Source: Lantana camara (taxonomy: Eukaryota > Streptophyta > Magnoliopsida > Lamiales > Verbenaceae). From it: a stretch of DNA of 64,000 nt. The position numbers and the translations under genes are program-made. Below, piece after piece: positions 34,664 through 47,206 of the stretch; the stretch's first letter is position 1; each line of letters begins with the position of its first letter. Location: positions 61,597,501 through 61,661,500 of the forward strand of contig CM074862.1 of the NCBI GenBank assembly GCA_037501455.1, given 5' to 3'. Under the pieces are notes generated by a model. It was not told the origin of the DNA. It saw only the letters and a list, made by a program, of their open reading frames with translations, and ran no database searches.

Positions 34664-36359
34664 CCTGTAATCAAGACACTAGATATGCATGTTGGATTAA
34701 TATGCCAATGCAAGTAACGCACTTGAAAATAATAGAATCAACATATTGAAACAATTAAGTTCAATCGGAAAACACATATGAGTAAAGAAATTTAAAAATT
34801 TAACATAGCGTATGATGCACGTGCTTGTGGATGTATTGAACCTGTCACCGTAGTTACATTTCATGTTTGCTGGGTTATAAATTTGTCTTGCGTCTGTTAA
34901 TCATTTCTTGTTACCCACGGTCTTCTAATTCTCCAGAATTTGCTAGCATCAACTTGAACATTCCCATGGCTTGAGATTACAATTGCTTGAATCCGAAGTC
35001 CTCTACACTCATGAAATTAGCATCTTGCCCTGTCTTTAATAATCGCTCTCCAATTATTGCCCGAGTCTTCTTCATAGTTATCAGTTTACTCAAAACTTCC
35101 TTTATTCCTTCCTTAGTTGAAATCCTAAACCATACCATTTCCCATATTTTCCTTGCTTCATTTCCAAGGAAGTTAAGCTTTGTTGCTTATTACCATAATT
35201 ACCTCCTTGATCAAGATTTTCTTGCATTAGCTTGAATAATGGTATGGTCCCTAATTCGGAACTCTTGAACTCAAATGCTTCTCTACTTATGGAGTTAATT
35301 TCCCAACTTCCCTCGACGAACCAATCTCCAAGTATTGCCCCGGTTCTTATAAGTACCACCTTGATTGAAATTTCTTAAATCTATTCCTTAGTAATTGAAT
35401 CAATTATGTGGTTTGTCTTCTTACTTGCCTACGCCTTGAGCATATAATTTCCACCCAAAAGTTCTCTATCCTCTTTTACCATTCTCATTTGTTGCATTAA
35501 CTCCTTATTCCCTACTTCGCGGTCCCAACACGACCATTCAACTTGATTCTGGAAAATGAACTCAATCCACCCGATTATAGAACTCTAGCATCCTAACTTC
35601 CCATAACGGATTACTTGATTCCCCTAGCTCAATCAGGATTGCCGGAGTTGTTTTCTTCTCTTGTTTAGATTTCGCTTCCAACCAACCAAGTTCCTTATCT
35701 TGGCCACACTTCCAAGTCTTGAATAATTAGTTTCCCTCGATTCTTCCTTCACCTCATCCTTGAATAAAATAGACTTCCTCGCCCTGTTGATGCACCCTTT
35801 GTGGTAATATGAATTCCTATAGTTGGTTCTTTCATTCCGGATCTTATCCTTTAAAACATCACCCGATGGAAGAGGTTAATTCCCCTCAGCTCCGCTTATG
35901 AAGTCCCTGGCCCATTATCTAATCCTTTCAAGCTCGAGAAGTAGCACTTGTAATATACGAGGTTGTCTAAAGGTTGGCCGTGGTTGGATATTATTTTTAC
36001 AACCTGTATTCACAACTTCCTTTGAAAATAAATGCATGTGGGTAAGACATGCTCATGTCACAAAATTGTCACATAATTAATGTCAAGAATTTAATATAAA
36101 ATGCAACAGGTAATTCATCAATGTTTAAAATAAAACATGTTAAGCAAATATTTCAAATAATTCAAGATCAATTAATTGACAATTAACAACATAATTCAAC
36201 ACAATGCTCAAATTATTCAATAACTCAAAATTTTCAAAAGATCCAAGTAGTCAAATAATTTCAAACAAGAAGCAAAACCCTCAAATTAGCAATTAATTTC
36301 TATGCCGTTCGACCTAGACTCGACATGACACGACGCTAGAACAGCGGTTTTGCAACCGG
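34664..36359 (-). other. Leader region of element E
   Basis: About 1.7 kb lies between the gag remnant and the primer site with no convincing reading frame. Two diverged copies of a roughly 250-bp segment stand in tandem (about 34930-35130 and 35190-35400), sharing phrases such as CTCCAA.TATTGCCC and TAGTTGAAATC-like strings. Confidence 0.5.
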
Positions 36360-36371
36360 GCTCTGATACCA
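36360..36371 (-). other. Primer binding site (tRNA-iMet) of E
   Basis: The complement of TGGTATCAGAGC lies seven bases from the right LTR. It fixes E on the minus strand and the right LTR as the 5' LTR. Confidence 0.9.
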
Positions 36372-36378
36372 CCTAAGA

Positions 36379-38817
36379 TGTAGCACCCGGAACGCCGAGA
36401 TGCCACACCCCCGCACCATAAGTCTAGCTCACACATGAAATGGGTAGTCCATATATGAACCGGACTCATGGCGAACGGGTGACAATAAAAAAAAAACTCA
36501 CTAGCTAGGCGGGACTAACCCTCAAACCAATCAAGTTCAAATCTAGGAATTTAAAGCGTAAGCATAATAATTCCATTAACATATACCAAATATCTCAAAA
36601 GAATTAACTTACAACTGTATATCAATACATATAGGTACCATATTTACATCAAAAGTATATATATATAGTAGTAAGTACCAACACTTATCAATACATTATC
36701 ACCTCCAACATATCCATAACATGAAAATGCAATGCTAGACTCAACTCGACAACTGGACACGACTCGGACTCCCGCCTAGCACGCCACTGACAATACCTGA
36801 AAAGTGTGAGGTGTCAGTCTACCACAGACTGAGTGAGGGGTTTATAAATAAATATTCGCGCAAGTAACATGCAAGCCATAATCTCGGGTAAGGGTTTATA
36901 AAATAGAGACAATATAAGTTTAATAGTAAAGGATAACTCGCCCGAGATTACAACTAATCAATTTAATAATTCAATCATTATCAATTCAATACGTGGCCCG
37001 GCGAGTGAGGGCAATTCTCCAACCTTTCTGCAAAAGTGTACAATTCATGCTTGATTTAATTATCAGGTGATCATGCAATTCAATTATAGTGTAGTAGTGC
37101 AGTAGTGTATTCAATAAATTCAATAAATAAGTGCAATCAATGTGATAACCCGAGGATGGCCCGTGGTGCCGGACCCATCCCCGGTCTCCTTCTCCCTCCG
37201 GGTAATGGTGGGCTTGCAAGACCCGGCCATCCTTACATGGGGTACGTCAGGAACATGACTCCCACGTACGGGATTTCTTTCCTCCACCAAACCTCCTGGT
37301 GGATTCAGAGGTGATCCCAAAATTGGTGAGGATAGTGCAAGAGTTACCCGTCAGCCCTTGCTTCCTCGGTTGGCTCAATACACTACCCTCGGGGCCCAAC
37401 GTGAACATGCTTTACTCGCCAAAACGTTCAATCAATCAATCCGTTCAATTCATGAAATCCATTGTAAATCAATAAGATTTGAAAACTATAAATATACGTA
37501 TACTTTTGGCCGAAAACACACGTAGGGTTGTAAGGGTTCTAAGTAGCTAGAATTTAAACCTCACCTGACGAGCAAAACAAGAATATAACTATGGTGCATG
37601 TCCCACGTCAACTGGAAGGAGATCTGTTCAATAAGGACAAGTGTACATGAGACTAGACTCAAATGAACCAATTAAGACGCACGGCGAAGTCATAATCAAG
37701 ATATCATGCAATAACAATCAAGGAGTGTCAAGTAGGAGCATGATTATCAATTAAACAAGTATATATATCATATAACTCACATATGGGAGCCAAGGAAGTG
37801 AAAGAAATGCAATAAGAAAGGTTTTGGTGAAGTTTGGCCAAAACCGACAATTTTTAGAAATGTACATGTTGAGGGAAAACTGGAATATCTTTAATTCTAG
37901 AAGTGGGAATTGATTTTTTCTTCTTTAATATGAAACTAGACACAAAGACCTTTCCGAGCATATAAGTCTCGTTTTCTCGTTCAAAGCGAGGAGAAAATGG
38001 CGGACGGTTGAAGTTAGGCGAGTGTAGTTTGTCGGGAAAGCAGCGACACCAAAAAGAATTGATCATAACTCACAAATGGGAAAAGATATTGAGGTGATTC
38101 CAATTGGAGGTTGTTCTGGACTTCAAGAGATTTCCAAATAATCAAAAATCAGGTCATTTGGAGTTCGGATGAGGGAGTACCCGGCCGGGTAAAATTCAAG
38201 GGAAAAGTTCCCCGACCGGGTAGGCATTACAGAAGCTCTCGGGGGGGAAAACTACCCGCCCGGGTACTTTTTATGCACAAAAAGTACCCGGCCGGGTACT
38301 GTTCCAGAGGTGAAAAAAAGGGCAAAACAGGGGAAGCTTCGGGGGAGGAAGAAAAGGGATGAAAACCCAAAGCAAACTCAACCAGAAAGCTCCAAACAAA
38401 CATATAACATGTATATAACTCATATATATCAATTAGGAATCAAGTAGTCTATTAAACCATGCTCAAATCATCAAGGAATCATCAATCAAAACCCATATAA
38501 AATCATGAACTCCAACTTCCATATTATTCAAGAAATCAAACAAGGTTCCAAGATTAATGATCCTAAGCATGCTTCTAATCACTTATACACAAGAAATCAT
38601 ATCATAATCAACAAACCCTACTTCAAATAAGTTCAAGAGATTCATATAAATACTCCATCTATACCTTAAAGTGAAGGAAAGAAGGGATGATATGATGGGA
38701 TGATGAAGATGCTCCAACTTATGCAATTAACTTCCTTGATTCAAGCTTGAAATGATGAAATCTCCTTCTCTTCCATGGTGTTTTGATCGTGTATTAGTGT
38801 GTGTGTGTGTGAGGTTT
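36379..38817 (-). mobile_element. Right (5') LTR of E, first part, split by D
   Basis: It begins TGTAGCACCCGG and is nearly identical to 30559-33000. It is broken at 38817 by element D, with TSD GGTTT (38813-38817). Hairpin at 36815-36831; palindrome cluster at about 38174-38300. The last part of this LTR is at 55858-56332. Confidence 0.93.
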
Positions 38818-40116
38818 TGTAGCACCCCAAGCGGTGGGGCACCACACCCCCCCGCACTATGACCCGACACGTGGTACGAAATGGAACGTCCGCACACGCA
38901 CCAAGTCACAGCGAACGGGTGACAAACGAAAAATCCAACCTAAGCTAGGCGGTAACTAAACCCCGTTCAAGTAAAATATGCAAAAACCTGTACGCGGAAG
39001 CGAATCAAAATATGAACTAACAAAAACTTTAATCAACAAAATACAGAAACGGGTTCAACTAATCCAAGCCCTGTCCTAACCTGTCTCGAAAATTCATACA
39101 ATCAAAGCATAAACATAATGCTGTACAGAACCTGCTATATACATAATTACAAACGGATGCAGACCAGAGATTCTCGACTTAATCAAATAGATACAGGCTC
39201 AAAAGACACGGACTTAACAGACAAGACACAAAGCCGCCTAGCTCGAACTCCAAGAACCTGAACCTGCAGACTGAAAACATAGGTGGGGCGAGGGTCAGTC
39301 CACTGACTGAGTGAGGGGGCTGAACTCACACACACTATACATAATAAGGAGCAGAGCACATATCAAAAGAAAGATTATGAACCGGGAGTAGGGTTTTGCA
39401 TACCAAAACCATTTTCCAAAAAGAGCTCATATTTACACCTATATTCATATCTTCTTAAGTTTGAAAACTCGTAAGGATTCATAGATTCAGAGACGCATGT
39501 GGATTCAAATTAAAACTCATAGGGATTCATATTTAGAAACTCATAAGATTCATAATTAGAAACTCATAAAGATCCTTATATTCATAATGATTCATAACTC
39601 AGCATGGAAATCTCATATTGAAAACAAACTCTCCTATCCCGTTTCATAATCAACATAACAAAAGAATTCAAATACCCGGCGAGTACGGGTTTCCAACCTT
39701 ACTCCTTAAACAAAAACTCAAAAGATTCATAAGGAAGCAAAAATTCATAAAATTCATAGGATTCATAAATTCCTAGATTCATATTCCCGTATTCCAACCT
39801 TTCTCCGGAAGTCTGCACGCGGGTTACGGCCCCACATCGTGCAACTCAATATACGTGGGGTTGCGAACCCACAACGTACCTTCTCCGGCCTCAGCCGAAG
39901 GCTCAAAGCACCACGCCTTCTCCATCTCCCTCAGAGTCGCACGTAGGTACTTCAAAGGAGCACGTGCACAGGCTTAACCCGGCGGCCCAACACCGCACCA
40001 GGCGTCCTTACCCACGCCTCCAGGGCCCAGGGATTCATAAGATTCATAAGGATTCATAAGAAACATACCTAACTCGCGAAACCTAGAAACATATGAATCA
40101 TACTTAAGAAACATAC
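38818..40116 (-). mobile_element. Left (3') LTR of D, first part, split by C
   Basis: It begins TGTAGCACCCCAAGCGG, identical in family to 51691. It is broken by element C at 40116 with TSD CATAC (40112-40116 and 47207-47211). The LTR is 4168 bp when rejoined in coordinates only. The conserved hairpin is at 39296-39309. A degenerate AACTCATAAGATTCATA minisatellite lies at about 39460-39610. Confidence 0.93.
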
Positions 40117-43100
40117 TGTAGCGCCTCCCCAGCACTACAACCCCGCACCGCAATACTCCCTGAGTGGAGGTTAGACCCAACACTCAGGAAATACTACGGC
40201 GAACAGTCAGGATAGCATATGAATGGAGTACGTGACACAGTGCAGCGGAAGATAAAGAGATTCAACTTTACCAATGAACGGGGAGGATAACGTACAATGA
40301 GCAAGGATTATCATTATTGATCAAAGTAGTTTGCAGAAGAGTGCAACAGGTTGACATGCAAGGACAAAGTATGAGATGGTTTGTTTCTGCAGCGAGTAGG
40401 CTCAAGACAATGTACTCTTAGAATCAGATCCAACCTACGGTTGTAGTGCTTCAAGATACCTCTAGTTGTCGTTCATTGATTCCTGAAATCATGCATTTTA
40501 AAAATAGGCGAGAGGGTTAGTCAAAGTGACTAAGTGAAGGGGGGTATGAGGGTTTATAGATATATGTATATATATATATATATTTATATTTATATGATCA
40601 AGAAGATCTTGATCTATAATATTAACAATAGGATATGGAAAATAGGAAACGGTTCATAATAATTGTAAAACAGGGATAGGGGTAGTTTGGAATATTTGTA
40701 GAAATATGAACCGTTTGTAACAAGAACATTATTGCCCGCAAGCTAGGCCTTTCCACCCATAACTCCTTGAATAGTTGGTAAAATAGTATCGGGCTGATCA
40801 GGCTCCGATACTTCAATAAAACCAAGAATATTAACTCCACTACTCCTTGATGTCAATAGGGAATCAAACCCTAGAGACCACGAACTAGATTCGGGAGGCA
40901 GCTATCTCTCCCTCATCCCTTGGCGTGGAGTAACTAACCTCCAGTTAAACCACTACCAAGAGGTGGTGGCAGTCCGCAGCACCAACAATACCCTCGGCCC
41001 GATACCTTCCGGGTAATTGCTCGCTACGGCTACAGCCGGGGCCCATAACAGGAATCGAGAACAATATTTTGCTTGCATAACCCGGAATCAATGTTTTGAT
41101 AAAATGGACTTGAAATATATAATGTTCTAGAAAAACGTTGATTCCGGCAAGAAAGTATTTTTCCCTTAAGAGGGACATTGTAGTACAATAATATGTATAT
41201 AGGGTAGTAATTCAAAATGATAGGTAGGCTTGAAAATAGTTTTTATATAGATACATATGCATAGCATGATTCCAGTTGAAAACATTTTAACCCTCACCTA
41301 TACCGGTAGTCAGACATTGTAATGTGGATTCCAGTGCGCCTGAAAGTATTAACTACTATAGGCTTAGAACTAGGTTCCTTATATTAATCAAATAAGCACA
41401 TAAAACACATAATGTTCATGCATAAAAGGATTACATCAAGTAAACACATAAACTATATCATGTTAGAGAATTCCCGATACTCTAATTTTAACCGTTTAAG
41501 GGAAATTAAGTAATTAATTAGGTTTCATTAATTCTTTAACCACTTAAATATTTATTAATCACATTATAATCCTTATTATAACATTAGAAATGGAACTTAG
41601 AATTTAATTTGACAATATAGGTTATATTTTGAAAATAATTCATAATTTACTGATTTTTGGAAAATTCGGATAAAATCTTTATTTAAAAATTCCAAAACTA
41701 ATTTTATAATTATTTTAATAATATTTTTGAAATTATCAGCTTATGGGTTGACCAAAAAGTTAAAGTTACTATTGAAAACATTTACTATTCAATTTCTTAT
41801 GAATTAAACACGTTATAACACAAAATCGAACACACACACTCACACACTATCACATGTGCACTTAAAATTGTTCAAGAACAACATGAACATGTTCTTGAGC
41901 CTATTTTAATATTCAAAGAGGTATGTAACACACTTGATCATATTCATATTTATAACATAGAATTTGAAGCATAATATAGCAAAATATATTAATTCTCTAT
42001 GAAAAATCATTCTAAATAAATTATTCTTGACATGAATTTAATCAAACAAGATCATAATTATTTAAACACATATTCATATCATATCATATCATAACTCATG
42101 CATTTAATTAAATAAAATGCATATATCTTATCACATTTTTCCTAAACTAGCATAAATAGCATATATTTCATAAAATAAATTCCTAAAGCATAATTTAATT
42201 AATCCTAGGCATGCTACTATTATTTTTATACTAAGAACATTATATAAAGCATGAAATAATAAAAGAAAAACATACCTTAGAGAGAAGGAGAGGGAATGGC
42301 GTGAGAATTGGGAGAGAGGGAGTGATTTTGTGTGTTGATTTGTGAGGTATAAATGAGGCTTAAGGGGGGTATTTATAGGTAGTCATGAGGGGTCTCTAAG
42401 CAATAAATGAAAGTTTATGGGAGATGTGGTTGCCTAATGTTTCAACAAATGCTTGGTAATTAAATTGGAGATGTGGTTAAATTACATGTTAAACAAATGC
42501 TAGGTAATTAACTAAGTAATGTGGAGAAATTACATTCATTTGTTTAATCCTTCTAGAAGACCATGTGGTCATGGATGTTGTCATTTTGATTAAAAATAAA
42601 TGTAAAAATAATATAAAATTTATTCAAGAGTCAAGAGGTAAAAGATTGAAGTAGTGAATTAATGAAAGAATGGGTGAAAAATGAGCTTTGTTTTGATTAT
42701 AAATGTGAAATATTTAGAGCTTTCGTTTATAAATTATGAATATTAAAGATGATGAAAATCATAGGAAAATTATATAAACGAAGCTATGATAACGTTTAAA
42801 GTTTGGAAAAATCACTATAATGTAGAGGAAAATTCAAGGATCGTTTCAAGTATTATTTCGACTATTGAATAAAAGCTAATTGGTTCAAAATAAAATGATG
42901 ATTTTTTGAAAGGAAAATATTTATAAAATATGCTATGGTGAGATCGAGTTTTTGGCAAATGCATGAAAATTCATAAAATAATTTAAGGATCGTTTTACTT
43001 ATAATTTTGGATATCAAAAGGTAGATGAGTAGGGATTTATTGATGATCGAATCATAAGCTAGGGTTTTTGCCGGTTTTTTGATACTACGGGAGCTAGGAT

Positions 43101-43263
43101 GGGAATTATGGTTTACGGAGAGTATCACGATCCTCGAAATAATGTGAGGATTCTTTTGGTTAAAATATTGGGTAATGAAAGTATTTCGGGAAATGTAAGA
43201 ATATTTTGGAGCTATAGGGGTATTTTCGTAATTTCTAACTTGCCCCTGTTTCAGGCTGTTACA
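40117..43263 (-). mobile_element. Left (3') LTR of element C
   Basis: This 3147-bp LTR runs from TGTAGCGCCTCC to GGCTGTTACA and is nearly identical to 44054-47206 (about 14 differences noticed by eye). The minus-strand TATA box is at 42370-42377 and the hairpin at 40519-40531. A TA microsatellite near 40566 differs in length between the two LTRs. No gene. Confidence 0.95.
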
Positions 43264-43300
43264 ATCCTTCCCCCTTAAAAAGAATCTGTCCTCAGATTCT
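43264..43300 (-). promoter_or_regulatory. C polypurine tract with upstream hairpin
   Basis: The complement of a purine run, TTAAGGGGGAAGGAT, abuts the LTR. The hairpin arms AGAATCTG (43281-43288) and CAGATTCT (43293-43300) pair perfectly around TCCT (AGGA in sense). Confidence 0.75.
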
Positions 43301-43309
43301 CCTCATGTT

Positions 43310-43513
43310 TCATAATAACTTTAAGTAATATTGATATCCTCCATTTATGATAAGACAGGTTTCTAAAGGATGACTTACTTTAAACACATAAGGTAATTGT
43401 TCAAGAAAAAAAAAATTTGAACGCGCACATAAATGATGCAATGAATGCATGGCGCCAGGATTAGTAACTGGCGTGTTTAGAATGCATACCTTTAACAACT
43501 TTGGGGATGACAA
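43310..43513 (-). pseudogene. C interior: remnant of gypsy protease
   Basis: The minus-strand frame holds VCILNTPVTNPGAMHSLHHL, which aligns with VHILNTPVKVLYDPGATHSF of the A protease. The catalytic aspartate position is asparagine and the flanks do not align. It is a scrap of about 30 codons left after deletion of almost all gag and pol. No product is expected. Confidence 0.7.
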
Positions 43514-44034
43514 TTTTAAACTGCAACCACCCTTATAGAGATAATATAATGCATGGTAGTTGAGAATGATGTGCAGATGGTCACAAAATTAAAATTTCCA
43601 AGTAATAGCAATTAACAGACACAACATCCTTAGCGAAGATAAAGCATATATAAAGGCACAGGAAATTAATAAGTTAGTTTTCGGTCCTACTGGTATCTTG
43701 AAGCAATTCTAATAACTTAGGATTTGAACAAATTAGAAAGTATAAGTGAAGTGTTTCCATGAGTGAGGAACACTAGTATGATGAAGGAGATGTAGATCTT
43801 GTAACCGAATCTACCAAGAATTTGATAATTGAAGGATTTGATAGAACTCGGGATTTTGGTGCGGATTAAGACTGTATGCTTGACTTGATCAAGGAAGGTT
43901 TTAGTACTACAATTGTAACAAATCACACGCTGGTCGGCCGCCCCAACAGTGATTGATCACAATTTAAGCACTAAAGATACGAGAGTACATATGAGACTCT
44001 ATGAATGATGAACCCCAGATTTCCGCAACCTGGG
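43514..44034 (-). other. Leader remnant of element C
   Basis: It is non-coding. A block at about 43682-43722 (GTCCTACTGGTATCTTGAAG) matches the A leader at about 59297, so C keeps part of an A-like leader next to the protease scrap. Confidence 0.6.
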
Positions 44035-44046
44035 GCTCTGATACCA
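44035..44046 (-). other. Primer binding site (tRNA-iMet) of C
   Basis: GCTCTGATACCA, the complement of TGGTATCAGAGC, lies seven bases from the right LTR. Confidence 0.9.
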
Positions 44047-44053
44047 CTTTAAT

Positions 44054-44507
44054 TGTAGCGCCTCCCCAGCACTACAACCCCGCACCGCAATACTCCCTGA
44101 GTGGAGGTTAGACCCAACACTCAGGAAATACTACGGCGAACAGTCAGGATAGCATATGAATGGAGTACGTGACACAGTGCAGCGGAAGATAAAGAGATTC
44201 AACTTTACCAATGAACGGGGAGGATAACGTACAATGAGCAAGGATTATCATTATTGATCAAAGTAGTTTGCAGAAGAGTGCAACAGGTTGACATGCAAGG
44301 ACAAAGTATGAGATGGTTTGTTTCTGCAGCGAGTAGGCTCAAGACAATGTACTCTTAGAATCAGATCCAACCTACGGTTGTAGTGCTTCAAGATACCTCT
44401 AGTTGTCGTTCATTGATTCCTGAAATCATGCATTTTAAAAATAGGCGAGAGGGTTAGTCAAAGTGACTAAGTGAAGGGGGGTATGAGGGTTTATAGATAT
44501 ATGTATA

Positions 44508-44538
<31 letters not shown>

Positions 44539-47206
44539 GATCAAGAAGATCTTGATCTATAATATTAAAAATAGGATATGGAAAATAGGAAACGGTTCAT
44601 AATAATTGTAAAACAGGGACAGGGGTAGTTTGGAATATTTGTAGAAATATGAACCGTTTGTAACAAGAACATTATTGCCCGCAAGCTAGGCCTTTCCACC
44701 CATAACTCCTTGAATAGTTGGTAAAATAGTATCGGGCTGATCAGGCTCCGATACTTCAATAAAACCAAGAATATTAACTCCACTACTCCTTGATGTCAAT
44801 AGGGAATCAAACCCTAGAGACCACGAACTAGATTCGGGAGGCAGCTATCTCTCCCTCATCCCTTGGCGTGGAGTAACTAACCTCCAGTTAAACCACTACC
44901 AAGAGGTGGTGGCAGTCCGCAGCACCAACAATACCCTCGGCCCGATACCTTCCGGGTAATTGCTCGCTATGGCTACAGCCGGGGCCCATAACAGGAATCG
45001 AGAACAATATTTTGCTTGCATAACCCGGAATCAATGTTTTGATAAAATGGACTTGAAATATATAATGTTCTAGAAAAACGTTGATTCCGGCAAGAAAGTA
45101 TTTTTCCCTTAAGAGGGACATTGTAGTACAATAATATGTATATAGGGTAGTAAATCAAAATGATAGGTAGGCTTGAAAATAGTTTTTATATAGATACATA
45201 TGCATAGCATGATTCCAGTTGAAAACATTTTAACCCTCACCTATACCGGTAGTCAGACATTGTAATGTGGATTCCAGTGCGCCTGAAAGTATTAACTACT
45301 ATAGGCTTAGAACTAGGTTCCTTATATTAATCAAATAAGCACATAAAACACATAATGTTCATGCATAAAAGGATTACATCAAGTAAACACATAAACTATA
45401 TCATGTTAGAGAATTCCCGATACTCTAATTTTAACCGTTTAAGGGAAATTAAGTAATTAATTAGGTTTCATTAATTCTTTAACCACTTAAATATTTATTA
45501 ATCACATTATAATCCTTATTATAACATTAGAAATGGAACTTAGAATTTAATTTGACAATATAGGTTATATTTTGAAAATAATTCATAATTTACTGATTTT
45601 TGGAAAATTCGGATAAAATCTTTATTTAAAAATTCCAAAACTAATTTTATAATTATTTTAATAATATTTTCGAAATTATCAGCTTATGGGTTGACCAAAA
45701 AGTCAAAGTTACTATTGAAAACATTTACTATTCAATTTCTTATGAATTAAACACGTTATAACACAAAATCGAACACACACACTCACACACTATCACATGT
45801 GCACTTAAAATTGTTCAAGAACAACATGAACATGTTCTTGAGCCTATTTTAATATTCAAAGAGGTATGTAACACACTTGATCATATTCATATTTATAACA
45901 TAGAATTTGAAGCATAATATAGCAAAATATATTAATTCTCTATGAAAAATAATTCTAAATAAATTATTCTTGACATGAATTTAATCAAACAAGATCATAA
46001 TTATTTAAACACATATTCATATCATACCATATCATAACTCATGCATTTAATTAAATAAAATGCATATATCTTATCACATTTTTCCTAAACTAGCATAAAT
46101 AGCATATATTTCATAAAATAAATTCCTAAAGCATAATTTAATTAATCCTAGGCATGCTACTATTATTTTTATACTAAGAACATTATATAAAGCATGAAAT
46201 AATAAAAGAAAAACATACCTTAGAGAGAAGGAGAGGGAATGGCGTGAGAATTGGGAGAGAGGGAGTGATTTTGTGTGTTGATTTGTGAGGTATAAATGAG
46301 GCTTAAGGGGGGTATTTATAGGTAGTCATGAGGGGTCTCTAAGCAATAAATGAAAGTTTATGGGAGATGTGGTTGCCTAATGTTTCAACAAATGCTTGGT
46401 AATTAAATTGGAGATGTGGTTAAATTACATGTTAAACAAATGCTAGGTAATTAACTAAGTAATGTGGAGAAATTACATTCATTTGTTTAATCCTTCTAGA
46501 AGACCATGTGGTCATGGATGATGTCATTTTGATTAAAAATAAATGTAAAAATAATATAAAATTTATTCAAGAGTCGAGAGGTAAAAGATTGAAGTAGTGA
46601 ATTAATGAAAGAATGGGTGAAAAATGAGCTTTGTTTTGATTATAAATGTGAAATATTTAGAGCTTTCGTTTATAAATTATGAATATTAAAGATGATGAAA
46701 ATCATAGGAAAATTATATAAACGAAGCTATGATAACGTTTAAAGTTTGGAAAAATCACTATAATGTAGAGGAAAATTCAAGGATCGTTTCAAGTATAATT
46801 TCGACTATTGAATAAAAGCTAATTGGTTCAAAATAAAATGATGATTTTTAGAAAGGAAAATATTTATAAAATATGCTATGGTGAGATCGAGTTTTTGGCA
46901 AATGCATGAAAATTCATAAAATAATTTAAGGATCGTTTTACTTATAATTTTGGATATCAAAAGGTAGATGAGTAGGGATTTATTGATGATCGAATCATAA
47001 GCTAGGGTTTTTGCCGGTTTTTTGATACTACGGGAGTTAGGATGGGAATTATGGTTTACGGAGAGTATCACGATCCTCGAAATAATGTGAGGATTCTTTT
47101 GGTTAAAATATTGGGTAATGAAAGTATTTCGGGAAATGTAAGAATATTTTGGAGCTATAGGGGTATTTTCGTAATTTCTAACTTGCCCCTGTTTCAGGCT
47201 GTTACA
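44054..47206 (-). mobile_element. Right (5') LTR of element C
   Basis: This 3153-bp LTR runs from TGTAGCGCC to GGCTGTTACA, followed by the TSD CATAC, after which D sequence resumes. The TATA box is at 46313-46320 on the minus strand and the hairpin at 44456-44468. The whole element has a 790-bp interior between LTRs of over 3 kb. Confidence 0.95.
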
